Position numbers and translations under genes: made by a program
Part shown: one piece after another, positions 43,587 to 53,000 of the stretch
Layout: each line of letters begins with the position of its first letter
How positions within the stretch are numbered: the stretch's first letter is position 1
Source: Kibdelosporangium aridum
GTDB lineage: Bacteria > Actinomycetota > Actinomycetes > Mycobacteriales > Pseudonocardiaceae
Assembly (NCBI RefSeq): GCF_900176515.1
Contig: NZ_FWXV01000008.1
Coordinates: 372,001-436,000, forward strand
Length of the DNA stretch: 64,000 nt
Direction of reading: 5' to 3'
The notes under the pieces: generated by a model
What the model saw: only the letters and a program-made list of their open reading frames with translations
The model's database searches: none
Told to the model about the DNA's origin: nothing

Positions 43587-44494
43587 CCACTGTGGACAGT
43601 TATGGTCCGCCGATCCCCGAGCACATCAGCATCTGGGGCGAACTGGCCGACACCGACCACGTCCTGCGGCACGTCGACGTCCCACTGGCGGGGCACACCG
43701 TCCGCACCAGGGTCCTGCAGGCGGGCTCCGGGCCTGAACTCGTGCTCCTGCACGGCACCGGCGGGCACCTCGAGGCCTACGCCCGTGACATCGCGGGCCT
43801 GTCCCAGGATTTCCACGTCACGGCTTACGACATGGTCGGCCACGGGTGGTCGGACTTGCCGGACCAGCCGTACACGATCGATGTCCTGTCGGACCACTTG
43901 GTGTCCCTCCTGGACGTGCTTGGCATTGACCGGGCGCACCTGTCCGGCGAATCGCTCGGCGGTTGGGTGGTCGCCTGGGTCGCGGCGCACCACCCCGGCC
44001 GCGTCGACCGGCTCGTGCTCAACACCCCGGGCAACATCGCGAACAAGCCCGAGGTCATGGTGCGGATGCGGGACAGCACAATGGCCGCGGTCCTCGACCC
44101 GAGCGACGCAACGGTCCGCCGCCGGGTGGAGTTTCTCTTCCACCACAAGGAGATGGTCACCGACGAACTGGTGAACCTGCGCCGCAAGGTCTACTCCCGG
44201 TCCGGGTTCGTGCAGGCGATCACCAACACCCTCGTGCTGCAGGACCCGCAGATCCGCAAGGACTTCGCGTGGGCACCGTCGTGGGTCTCGCGGGTGATCG
44301 CGCCGACGCTCCTGCTGTGGACGAGCCACGATCCCACCGGCGGGCTCGACGAGGCCGAGATGCTGCTCGACTGGTTGCCTGACGCCCGCCTGCACGTCAT
44401 CGACAACGCGGGCCACTGGCCGCAGTGGGAGCAGGTGGGGGAGTTCCTCGACACGCACCGCAGCTGGCTCCTTGAGGGAAAGGACCCGTCCTGA
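43583..44494 (+). CDS. Meta-cleavage product hydrolase-like alpha/beta hydrolase (MhpC/HsaD type)
   Basis: A 303-residue C-C-bond-hydrolase-like protein. Motifs: LVLLHGTGGHLEAYARDI (oxyanion loop), VTAYDMVGHGWSDLP, nucleophile elbow SGESLGGWV (Ser), LLWTSHDPTGGLDEAE (Asp) and VIDNAGHWPQWEQ (His). The spacing and the SGESLGG and AGHWPQWE motifs are those of MhpC, BphD and HsaD, which hydrolyse the vinylogous 1,5-diketone made by extradiol ring opening. Start and stop overlap the neighbours by 4 and 1 bases. Adjacent to the LigB-type dioxygenase, it is the expected next enzyme of a meta-cleavage pathway. Confidence 0.88.
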   Translation: MTTVDSYGPPIPEHISIWGELADTDHVLRHVDVPLAGHTVRTRVLQAGSGPELVLLHGTGGHLEAYARDIAGLSQDFHVTAYDMVGHGWSDLPDQPYTIDVLSDHLVSLLDVLGIDRAHLSGESLGGWVVAWVAAHHPGRVDRLVLNTPGNIANKPEVMVRMRDSTMAAVLDPSDATVRRRVEFLFHHKEMVTDELVNLRRKVYSRSGFVQAITNTLVLQDPQIRKDFAWAPSWVSRVIAPTLLLWTSHDPTGGLDEAEMLLDWLPDARLHVIDNAGHWPQWEQVGEFLDTHRSWLLEGKDPS

Positions 44495-45429
44495 TGGCGG
44501 AGATCGCCGGCTTCGTCGGCATGTCCCACAGTCCATTCGCGACCTTGCTGCCGCCCCTTGGCGACTCCGGCCCCGGCGGGCTGTTCCTCCGGGACGCCGC
44601 CCGAGTCCAGCGGGCCGTCGAGGAGCTGGCTCCGGACGCGATCATGGTGATCGGCCCGGACCACTTCCACGCCAACTTCTACGACGTGATGCCCCCGTTC
44701 GTGGTCGGTGTGGAGAACGCCGTCGGCTTCGGCGACTACGGCAGCACCAAGGGCCCTCTTCCGGTGGCGAGTTCACTGGCGTGGACGACGTATTCCGGAT
44801 TGGTCGACGCGGACTTCGACGTGTCCCTGTCGTACGCATTGACTGTGGACCATGGCATCGTCCAGAGCTACGAGATGATCACTGGCGGCACCGCGCTGCC
44901 GATGGTGCCCCTCGTCGTCAACACCGCGGCACCTCCATTGCCGTCCCTGGGGCGCTGCGTTGCACTGGGACGCGCCCTCGGCGCGGCACTGCGGAGTTCG
45001 GAATTCCCAGGCCGGATCCTGATAGCGGCCAGCGGCGGACTCTCGCACTGGCTACCGTCCAACGACCCCCGCGACCCGGCGGTCGTCGGCGAACGACGAG
45101 AGTCACTCATCCACGGCCGCGCCGACGCCCAGGCCTTCGCCGCCGCCCGAGAACCCAGAGTCCGCGCCATGGGAGGCAACCCGCTCGCCCGAGTGAACGC
45201 CGAATGGGACACCTGGTTCCTCAACCAGTTGATCGCCGACGACGCCCCAGCCGTCGCCGCACTCGGCCACGAGGGACTCGAGAAGCATGCCGGCAGCGGT
45301 GGCCACGAGGTGCGGTGCTGGCTCATCGGTCAGGTCGCCGCAGGACTTCCGCTGGTATGGACGAGTTACGAACCCGTGCCCGAATGGATCACCGGCATGG
45401 GAATCGGCACCACCTTCCCGGTCGGCTGA
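44494..45429 (+). CDS. Class III (LigB-type) extradiol ring-cleavage dioxygenase
   Basis: A 311-residue LigB-superfamily dioxygenase, TGATG coupling to the hydrolase. Metal and catalytic residues appear in VGMSHSPFATLL (His), MVIGPDHFHANFYD (Asp-His-x-His), LTVDHGIVQSYEMI (Asp-His) and GGLSHWLPS. This order is that of MhpB-type 2,3-dihydroxyphenylpropionate 1,2-dioxygenases, Fe(II) enzymes that cleave a catechol beside the two hydroxyls. The pairing with an MhpC-like hydrolase strongly suggests meta cleavage of a substituted catechol. The substrate side chain cannot be read from sequence. The last gene of the SDR-cupin-hydrolase-dioxygenase operon. Confidence 0.9.
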   Translation: MAEIAGFVGMSHSPFATLLPPLGDSGPGGLFLRDAARVQRAVEELAPDAIMVIGPDHFHANFYDVMPPFVVGVENAVGFGDYGSTKGPLPVASSLAWTTYSGLVDADFDVSLSYALTVDHGIVQSYEMITGGTALPMVPLVVNTAAPPLPSLGRCVALGRALGAALRSSEFPGRILIAASGGLSHWLPSNDPRDPAVVGERRESLIHGRADAQAFAAAREPRVRAMGGNPLARVNAEWDTWFLNQLIADDAPAVAALGHEGLEKHAGSGGHEVRCWLIGQVAAGLPLVWTSYEPVPEWITGMGIGTTFPVG

Positions 45430-45503
45430 GTCGTGGGGGTGATCAACCTGATGCTCTTGCCGACCTGATCCCCGTGGCCCAGCTGCCCGCACCGGACGTC
45501 GCC

Positions 45504-45599
45504 GTGTATACCAACACGCAGATCGCCCGCGAACTCGTACTGAGCGCCAAGACCATCGAAGCCCATTTGACCCGGATATTCGCCAAGATGCAGAATGAT
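45504..45599 (+). pseudogene. Remnant of a LuxR-type helix-turn-helix
   Basis: About 32 codons encode a recognisable GerE/LuxR DNA-binding core (TNTQIARELVLSAKTIEAHL, then TRIFAKMQN). The preceding LTxRE segment and the whole sensor part are absent, and no start with an RBS is nearby. It happens to be in frame with the downstream enoyl-CoA-hydratase-like gene. I interpret it as the 3' stub of a lost LuxR regulator. Confidence 0.6.
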
Positions 45600-45626
45600 C
45601 ACCGACGAAGCCAAGCGGAGGTCAGA

Positions 45627-46406
45627 GTGACGGCGAGGTCGCCGCGAGTCCGGTTGGACCACGACGGCGATGGCGTCGCCGTGGTGACCTTCGATTCGCC
45701 GCCGGACAATCTGTACGACGAGGTGATGCACGATCAATTGAGCAGTGTGATCGCAGATTTTCAGGCGGTTCCGCCGCGGGCCGTTCTTTTCCGCGCCGAA
45801 GGCAGAATGGTCAGTGCCGGGGTTGACGTGAATTTTTTTCACACGTCCCCGCCGCGCACACTTGTCCAGCAGTTGGTGGCGGTCACCAGTGCCGTGGAAT
45901 CGTTGCCGTGCCCGACGGTATTCGCCGCTCACGGTCTATGCCTGACGTGGGCGTTCGAACTCGCGCTGGGCTGTGACCTGATCCTCGCGTCCGATCGCGC
46001 CAGCTTCGGCCTCGTCGAGCGAGTGATCGGCCTGACCCCGATTATGGGCGGCACGCAACGGCTGGCCGAGCGAGCGGGGATCGGCCGTGCCAAACAGATG
46101 GTGCTCACCGGTGACCTGTTCAGCGCAAGGACGCTCGAGCGCTGGAACGTGGTGAACCAGGTACTGTCCAGTTCGTCGTTCGACCAGCAGGTACGCCGGA
46201 TCGTCAGTTCGATGGCCGAAGGCCCGCCGCGTGCTCACGCCGCGACCAAGCAAGTGCTCGCCCGATATCGCGTAGCAGGGGTCGCCGGGGCGGACGAAGA
46301 TCTGCCGTCGATAGCCGCCGCCCTGTTCGACACGCACGATTTCCAGGACGCGGTCCGGTCTTTCCTGCGGCATGGGCCTGGCCATGCCGTGTTCACCGGT
46401 GATTGA
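45627..46406 (+). CDS. Enoyl-CoA hydratase/isomerase-like protein
   Basis: A 259-residue crotonase-fold protein with a GTG start at 45627, GGAGG five nt upstream. Motifs: VRLDHDGDGVAVVTFDSPPDNL, oxyanion loop AEGRMVSAGVDVNFF, HGLCLTWAFELALGCDLILASDRA, FGLVERVIGLTPIMGGTQRLAERAG (usual GLxPGxGGT altered to GLTPIMGGT; the Glu of VER is at the acid/base position) and AKQMVLTGD. Hydratase or isomerase activity on an acyl-CoA is likely. It follows the dioxygenase operon but is separated by the LuxR remnant, so co-transcription is uncertain. Its stop overlaps the convergent KS-beta gene by 14 bp. Confidence 0.85.
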   Translation: MTARSPRVRLDHDGDGVAVVTFDSPPDNLYDEVMHDQLSSVIADFQAVPPRAVLFRAEGRMVSAGVDVNFFHTSPPRTLVQQLVAVTSAVESLPCPTVFAAHGLCLTWAFELALGCDLILASDRASFGLVERVIGLTPIMGGTQRLAERAGIGRAKQMVLTGDLFSARTLERWNVVNQVLSSSSFDQQVRRIVSSMAEGPPRAHAATKQVLARYRVAGVAGADEDLPSIAAALFDTHDFQDAVRSFLRHGPGHAVFTGD

Positions 46407-47379
46407 TTGTCAGCAGCGCACACGCGACGATCCCGTCGCGCTCCACCGAAGTGATCAGAACCGTGCCGGGTACGGTGAGCGCCGAGCCGATCTGGAACAA
46501 GGCCGACACGGCACCCGTGTCACCGAGGCGGTCCACTGTGGACAGCGGGCTGATTCGGCTGTCGCCGAGCAGTGCGCGCAGGCAGTCCCGTTCCTGTTCC
46601 GGATGATGGCCCGCGGACGGCTCGATTCGCGTGATCTCTGCCGGCCGGACGTCAGCGCGGGCCAACATGTCGGTCACGCACCCGGCCAACGCGCCACGGA
46701 TGTCCCCGTCGCGGCAGACACGGGACTCCACTGCCACAACTCGTGCCAGCGGTGGCAACGCCTCGTCTTGACACACCATCAACATCACAGCTCCTTCGCC
46801 GTGGGGCTGCCGGCTGTCTCCTTCCCTGTTGCTGGCCAGCCATGACCTTGCGTCCGTACGGGCCTCGGCGGCACCGCACACCATCTGCCGGGCGCGACCC
46901 GCGGCGAGCACCCGGCGTGCATAAGCGAGGGCGCTGAGGCCGGCGACCTGGCCGGTGGCCACGGTCGCGTTGGGTCCTTTGAGGCCGTACCAGATGGCAC
47001 ACTGGGCGGCAGTGCGGTTCATCACCACGTTCGGGAACTGTCCTGGATTGACGTGAAAGGGCCTGGCACCCGTCAGGGACGCCCGCGTGAAATCGACCAT
47101 GTCGGGCACACTGCCCAACGTCGTGCCGAGCACCACGCCGGTCGTGTCCGCCGGTGTGGTTTCCAGTTCCCGCAAGGCGACCAGGGCGAGGCCGGTGGCC
47201 CGGTCCATCGACCGCGTGTTCTTCTTGCCCAGCGCGGCTCGTGGGTCGAAATCTGGCACACCGCGGTCATCGGGTGTCCGCCCGTGGCGGATGCCATCGG
47301 CGAATGCCGCACGGCCGATGCCGAACTGCGAGACCGCGGACCACCCGGTGATCACGATTCCTGTGCGCGGCTCACCCAT
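46393..47379 (-). CDS. Ketosynthase beta / chain-length-factor-like protein (Cys to Gln)
   Basis: A 328-residue thiolase-fold ketosynthase homologue. Start ATG at 47379, overlapping the KS-alpha stop by 8 bases. The KS nucleophile region reads NATVATGQVAGLSAL: Gln144 replaces Cys. The downstream HGTGT and GHxxG His motifs are also lost (SAGHHPEQE and DRLGDTGAVSALF instead). This is the signature of KS-beta (chain-length factor) partners of type II PKS, where Gln at this site is characteristic. At 328 residues it is shorter than the usual ~400, with a reduced C-terminal half. It probably forms a heterodimer with the adjacent KS-alpha. Last gene of the NRPS operon. Confidence 0.85.
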   Translation of the reverse strand: MGEPRTGIVITGWSAVSQFGIGRAAFADGIRHGRTPDDRGVPDFDPRAALGKKNTRSMDRATGLALVALRELETTPADTTGVVLGTTLGSVPDMVDFTRASLTGARPFHVNPGQFPNVVMNRTAAQCAIWYGLKGPNATVATGQVAGLSALAYARRVLAAGRARQMVCGAAEARTDARSWLASNREGDSRQPHGEGAVMLMVCQDEALPPLARVVAVESRVCRDGDIRGALAGCVTDMLARADVRPAEITRIEPSAGHHPEQERDCLRALLGDSRISPLSTVDRLGDTGAVSALFQIGSALTVPGTVLITSVERDGIVACALLTINHR

Positions 47380-48565
47380 CGAACCTCCCCAGGATGACGC
47401 TGGCATTGGTGCCACCGAAGGCGAGGCCGTTGTTCTGGACGACCCGCAGCGCGGCCGGCCGGGACTTGTTGGGCACGCAGTCCACCGGACAGCGCGGGTC
47501 GGTGTTCGCGTGGTTGATCGTCGGCGGGATGAACCCGTGCCGAACCGCTGCGGCACAAGCGATCGAAGCCAGCGCGCTGGCCGCTCCCATGGTGTGCCCG
47601 AGCATCGACTTCACCGAGATCGTCGGCGGCGGGGCGGGACCGTAGACCTCCCGGATCGCGGCGACCTCAGTGATGTCGTTGGATTCTGTCCCGGTTCCGT
47701 GCGCGGAGATCATGTCGACCTCATCCGGTCTGAGACGAGCGTCGTCCAGTGCGAGTCGAAGGCACTGGGCCACACCGGCCTGATCGGGCGCGACCGGGTG
47801 GAAGGCGTCGCAATTCGCGCCGTACCCCAACACTTCGGCGTAGATCCGTGCGCCACGAGCGGTCGCCGACGGAAGGCTCTCCAACACCAGGACACCCGCG
47901 CCTTCACCAGTCAGGATGCCTTTCCGGTCGCGGTCGAACGGACGGCAACAGTCCGGGGCTATCGTGCCGAGCCGGTAGAAACCCGCGAAGATCTTCCGGC
48001 ACATCGCGTCGGCGCCGCCACAGAGCGCGTAGTCGACATCACCAGCGCGCACGGCGTCAAGCGCATAACCGATGGCGTAGTTGCCTGCCGAGCAGGCGGT
48101 CGCGAGGGTAATAGGCTCTACAGTGGACAGCTCAAGCTCGTCCGAGATCGCTGTGGACAACCGCACCGCCGACACCCGTTTCGCGACGACCGGATCGATG
48201 TCAATTCCCGCGACGTCGGCGCCGACGAGGGTGTCAAGATCGAACGACTCGCCGTCCGCCGAGCCGATCGAGATGAGGCCTGGTCTGGTGGTTTCGCGTA
48301 AACCCGCCTCCTGCATGGCCATCCTCGCGGCTGCGACGACGAAGCGAGCAGCACGCCCGAGTTCCGCGATGTCGCACTGCTTGATCCACTGCTCCGGCTC
48401 GAAGCCGGTCACCTCACAGCCGTTGGCGTAGTCGAACCCGGACGTGTCGAACAGCGAGATAGGCCGTACGCCACTGCGTCCCGCACGCAGGCTGTCGGTG
48501 AATTCGGCCATGCCGATGCCGATACTGGACACAACACCGCACCCCGTGATGACGACCCGGTTCAT
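47372..48565 (-). CDS. Ketosynthase alpha (FabF-like, type II PKS)
   Basis: A 397-residue beta-ketoacyl-ACP synthase. Start ATG at 48565, overlapping the LLM gene stop (ATGA). Active-site triad intact: Cys158 in ATACSAGNYAIG, His289 in ISAHGTGTESND, His324 in LGHTMGAASAL. Also CGGADAMCRKIFAGFYRLG and the FGGTNASVILG C-terminus. With the adjacent Cys-to-Gln partner it makes a KS-alpha/KS-beta pair that would condense malonyl units on the ACP encoded two genes upstream. No dedicated acyltransferase is present, so malonyl transfer by the fatty-acid FabD is assumed. Fatty-acid-like or highly reducing type II systems are closer in appearance than aromatic ones; that is an impression, not a computed result. 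Confidence 0.9.
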   Translation of the reverse strand: MNRVVITGCGVVSSIGIGMAEFTDSLRAGRSGVRPISLFDTSGFDYANGCEVTGFEPEQWIKQCDIAELGRAARFVVAAARMAMQEAGLRETTRPGLISIGSADGESFDLDTLVGADVAGIDIDPVVAKRVSAVRLSTAISDELELSTVEPITLATACSAGNYAIGYALDAVRAGDVDYALCGGADAMCRKIFAGFYRLGTIAPDCCRPFDRDRKGILTGEGAGVLVLESLPSATARGARIYAEVLGYGANCDAFHPVAPDQAGVAQCLRLALDDARLRPDEVDMISAHGTGTESNDITEVAAIREVYGPAPPPTISVKSMLGHTMGAASALASIACAAAVRHGFIPPTINHANTDPRCPVDCVPNKSRPAALRVVQNNGLAFGGTNASVILGRFDG

Positions 48566-49767
48566 CGCCCGGTCGCGATCCGGTAGTCCACTGGCGCTGC
48601 CCGCGCGGGTTCCCGCCTCGCGAGCGCGGCTTCGATGGCAGGCGCCAGGCGCTCGGTCTTCCGGCGCTCGGCCGGTTCGTGCCTCTCGTGGAACTCGGGC
48701 ATCACCTCCTGGGCGAACAGTTCGAGGGACGCACAGATGTGCTCGTGCCGGATCCGGCCGGTCTGTGCGATGAGCAGGATCTGGTCGACCCCGGCAGCCT
48801 CGTACTGCCGGAGGTTGCGGCGGATCCGTTCGGGTGAGCCGACGGCCGCGTACGCGCCGCCAAGGCTCATGTCGTCGAGCCCGGCCCTGGCCGCGCGGGA
48901 CTGGTCGATGGCGAATTCCTCCCACAGTGCCGTGCGTCCAGGCCGTGGCCGGCCGTGATTGAAGTAGTACGCCAACGATCGGGCGAAAAAGTAGTGGCTG
49001 TCCAGGCTTTGCTCGATCGCCGTCGGCTCGTCCTTGTGACACATCAAGTACGCGGTGACCGCGACCTGCGGATTGACCGAGAATCCCGCCGGGACGCACT
49101 CCGGCGAGCCGATGACGTCGTAATACGCCGCCACCCACTGCGCGGCCTGGTCGGGTTCGGTGAAGGCGAACGTCAACGCGCCCAGCCCGTTGCGGGCGGC
49201 AGCCAGCATCGCCTCCCTGCGATTGCAGGACGTCCACAGTGGAGGGTGAGGTCGCTGCAGCGGTTTGGGGATGACGTTGCGCGGTGGCATGGACACGTGC
49301 CGCCCGGAGTATCCCGCGAACGGATCCTCCACGAACATCCGCGTCACGGCGTCGAGCGCCTCGGCCCACTGCTCGTGTTTCGTCTCCCGGTGCACACCGA
49401 AGCCGCCGAGCTCTGCCTCGGTCGCGCCCGTGCCGGTGCCGAACTCGACCCGTCCGCCGGACAGCAGATCGAGCGTGGCGATCCGCTCGGCCACTCGCGC
49501 CGGGTGGTTGACGGCCGGTGGCAGCGCCATGATCCCGTGCCCGAGCCGGATGTCACGGGTGCGCTGGCTGACCGCGCCGAGGAAGACCTCCGGCGCCGAC
49601 GAGTGGCTGTACTCCTCCAGGAAATGGTGCTCGACCAGCCATACGTAGTCGAAGCCGAGCCGGTCGGCCAGCTCAACCTGGGCCAGTGCCTCGGTGAAGA
49701 GTCGGTGCTCGGCACCGGGCTGCCACGGTCTCGGCAGTTGCAGTTCCTGGAACAGGCCGAATCTCAT
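48562..49767 (-). CDS. Luciferase-like (LLM) flavin-dependent monooxygenase
   Basis: A 401-residue bacterial-luciferase-family protein: MRFGLFQELQLPRPW, FDYVWLVEHHFLEEYSHSS (the V-E-H-H-F luciferase signature), RIATLDLLSGGRVEFGTGTG, PKPLQRPHPPLWTS and a helical C-terminal tail beyond residue ~370. FMNH2-dependent members in NRPS/PKS clusters hydroxylate carrier-bound substrates or carry out Baeyer-Villiger-like steps. It overlaps the ACP gene stop by 4 bases and the KS-alpha start by 4, so it belongs to the same operon and probably acts on an ACP- or PCP-bound intermediate. A different LLM protein is at 57116. Confidence 0.88.
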   Translation of the reverse strand: MRFGLFQELQLPRPWQPGAEHRLFTEALAQVELADRLGFDYVWLVEHHFLEEYSHSSAPEVFLGAVSQRTRDIRLGHGIMALPPAVNHPARVAERIATLDLLSGGRVEFGTGTGATEAELGGFGVHRETKHEQWAEALDAVTRMFVEDPFAGYSGRHVSMPPRNVIPKPLQRPHPPLWTSCNRREAMLAAARNGLGALTFAFTEPDQAAQWVAAYYDVIGSPECVPAGFSVNPQVAVTAYLMCHKDEPTAIEQSLDSHYFFARSLAYYFNHGRPRPGRTALWEEFAIDQSRAARAGLDDMSLGGAYAAVGSPERIRRNLRQYEAAGVDQILLIAQTGRIRHEHICASLELFAQEVMPEFHERHEPAERRKTERLAPAIEAALARREPARAAPVDYRIATGR

Positions 49768-50009
49768 CCTGGGAATCCCGGTGTCTCGGCGAGTACGGAC
49801 CGCACCCCGGCCAGGTTGACCATCCGGCTCAGGTTGGCCTGGTCGATCACGATGTCGAACTCGTGCTCCAGCAAGGAGACGATCTCGATCGACCGCAGCG
49901 AGTCGGCGTCGTGGTCCTCCACGAACCGGCTCGACTCGGTGATCTCGTCCTCGTCGATCTCCAGGACGTGACAGACGATCTCGGTGATCCTGCTCTGCGG
50001 TGGGCTCAT
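49764..50009 (-). CDS. Stand-alone acyl carrier protein
   Basis: An 81-residue ACP started at the ATG at 50009, which overlaps the NRPS stop. Three-helix carrier fold with RITEIVCHVLEIDEDEI and the phosphopantetheine attachment motif DADSLRS (Ser37), followed by IEIVSLLEHEFDIVI. The acidic recognition helix fits docking to the KS-alpha/KS-beta pair encoded downstream. It is probably the carrier on which the polyketide part is built before transfer to the NRPS starter condensation domain. Confidence 0.9.
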   Translation of the reverse strand: MSPPQSRITEIVCHVLEIDEDEITESSRFVEDHDADSLRSIEIVSLLEHEFDIVIDQANLSRMVNLAGVRSVLAETPGFPG

Positions 50010-53000
50010 CGGTCGGTCCAATCTCTCAGCCAGGCGTCGATGACCGGACCGATCTCCCGCAGCGGTCCGGGATCCATCAGCTGGTGGTGGGCGCAGTCGA
50101 CATCGTGATAACGGATGGCCCCATCGACGTGGGGATTCCAGTTCGCGGCCGCTCGGCCACGGTCAGGCCGGTCTTCGGTGGCGACGAAGTACAGCATCCG
50201 GCCGTCGTGACGGCCTGGGGTGAACCGGCGCATCAGCTTGATGTTGTGCCGGTAGACAGCGGCGATGTTGGTCAGGTGCAGTTCGTTGAACGGCACGTAC
50301 TTCGCGCACAGCATGTCCGAGACCTCCGCGATCGGAATTGGTGGTGGCGGCAGGTCTTCTCGCTGGTAACCGGCGTTGAGCAGGAGCCGTACGAACACAT
50401 CCTGCTCGCTCGGCAACGTGTCACCGGTGAGGCGTGACGCGGTGTCGAGCAATGTCAACGACGCGGCAGGATGGCCAGAGCGTCGCATTTGGATGGCGAT
50501 CTCGTGCGCCACCGCGCCGCCGAAGGACCAACCAAGCAAGTGATACGGCCCGTCGCCCGCGCAGTCCCGGATTTGGGCGGCGTAACCCGCGGCCATGTCC
50601 TGGATGCTGCTGGGCAGCACAGGCGTGCCGTTGATGCCGGACACCTGCAGGCCGTGGATCGAGACGTCCGGCTCGATATGGGCGGCGAGCTTCGCGTACG
50701 CCCAGCTGAATCCGCCCGCCGGATGCACACAGAACAGCGCCGGGCCGGCGTCCGCCGGACGCAACGGAATGAGCCCCTCGAACCCGTCACGTTCACCGGT
50801 GTCATTGAGCCGATCGGCAAGCTCGGCCGGGGTCGGCGATTCGAACAGAGTGCGGATCGACAGCTGCGCACCCAGGGCGGCGCGCACCTGGCCGATCAAC
50901 CGCGTCGCGGACATGGAATGCCCGCCGAGCTCGAAGAAACTCTCGTCGGCGGCGACATGGTCCACCGCCAGGGTCTCGGCGAACAGTCTGCATATCACGG
51001 CCGCCTGCCGAGTCGCGGGGTGGCTGCGCCCGGTACTCGTCACGCGAACTGGCGTCGGCAGACTGGCCCGGTCTACTTTTCCATTGGGTGTCAACGGAAG
51101 CGAATCCATCACTACGATCGCTGACGGCATCATGTAGTCGGGTAGCTGATCGCGCAGGTCTTTGCGCAGGGCGGCTGCGTCCAACGAGCCGGTGGCACTG
51201 ACTACGTACGCGGCCAGCTGGGTTTCTCCATCATCCCGTGCGACGACAGCGGCGGTGGCCACGTCGGGATGCCGTGCGACGACGTTCTCCACCTCGCGGG
51301 GCTCCACCCGGAAACCGCGGATCTTGACCTGGTCGTCTGCCCGGCGGACGAACTCCAAGTCACCCTCGGGCCGCCACCGCACGATGTCGCCGGTGCGGTA
51401 CATCCGTTCGCCCGGATTGCCGAACGGGTTCGGTACGAAGCGGGCGGCGGTCTGAGCCGGCCGGTTGAGGTATCCACGGGCAAGTTGCGCGCCTCCCACG
51501 TACAACTCGCCGGATCCGCCAGGGGGCACCGGTCTGAGCCAGGAATCCAGGACGTACAGCTGGACATTCCACACTGGACGGCCGATCGGGGCCACCGCGG
51601 GCCATCGACCGACGTCGGCGGGCAACGTCGCGGTCGACACAGCATGGGTTTCCGCAGGGCCGTACACGTTGTGCACGCGTCGCCCCTGGGCGGCCTGGCC
51701 CCAGGCGGTCAGGTCGGCGGACAACCGGAACTGCTCGCCGCCTTGCCATATCTCGTCCAGCTCGACGCCGGTGGTCAGGAGTGCGTCGATCACCGGTGTG
51801 GGCGCGAACAACTCAGTGACCTCGTTGTGCTTGATCCACGCCGCCAGCCGGGGAAAGTCGTAGCGGACGTCGTCGGTGGGCACTACGAGCGTGCGGCCGG
51901 TCAACAGTGCGTGCAGGATCTCCTGGATGGAGAAGTCGAACGCGACCGAAAGGAACTGAGCGGTTCGCGTCCCCGCCGCGGCCGGATACGTGGCGATGTG
52001 CCATTGCATCAGGTTGACCAGCGCACTCATCGGCATGACCACACCCTTTGGGGTGCCGGTCGAGCCGGACGTGTACACCACGTAGGCCGGGCCGTGCAGG
52101 TTCCTGGGGAGAACTTCCGAAGACTCCAGCTCTGGTATCGAGTCGGTCAGCACCACGACAGGTTGTGCGTCTTGGAGGATCGATCGGACGCGGTCGACCG
52201 GCGAGTTCGCCTCGATCGCCAGGAACGCGGCACCAGATTTCAGGATGGCGAGCAGCGCGACGATCAGCTCCGTGGACCGTGCCATCGCGACCGCGACAAT
52301 CCGCTCAGGTCCGGCACCACGGGCGACGAGCGCGTGCGCCACTCTGGTCGACCGGGCGTCGAGCTCCTGGTAGGTCAGCGCTGTGTTCTCGAACAGAACG
52401 GCTGTGGCGGACGGTGTTCTGGCGACTTGGGCGGAGAACAAGTCCACCATAGTCACCGTGTTGTATTCGACGAGCAGTCTGTGGCGTTCGTCGGGCTTGA
52501 GAACGTCGACCTGCGCCACACGTTGGCTGGGATCGTGGACGAACTGGCGCAACAGCCTGGTCAATTGGTCGATGATCCGTTCGGCGAAGTGACGTTCGAC
52601 GACATCCGGCCGGTAGTGCAGCCGCAGACTCAGTTGGCCGCCGGGGAACACGGTGACGGTGAGGGGATAGTGCGTGGCGCTGTCGACCTCCACGCTGAGT
52701 GTGTCGATGGGCAAGGCCGCTGGGATGTTCTCGGTGACCACCAATGTGTCGAACATCGGTGCCATACCGGTGATTCGCTGTATCTCGGCCAGCCCGAGGT
52801 GCTGGTGTGGCAGCAGATCGGACTGTTGTTCCTGTATCCGGGTCAGTAGGTCGGTCCACGATTCGGCGGGGTCAAGGGTGACGCGCACCGGGATGGTGTT
52901 GATCAGTGGACCGAGTATGGTTTCGACACCTGGGATCTCCGCAGGACGGATGGCGACTGTTGTGCCGAAGACTATGTCCTCTTGTCCTGACAAGGCACTC

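Noticed and set aside
44472..45626. In-frame upstream extension of the crotonase gene across the dioxygenase
   Set aside because: The first ~320 codons are an alternative frame of the dioxygenase; a GTG with GGAGG at 45627 is the proper start.
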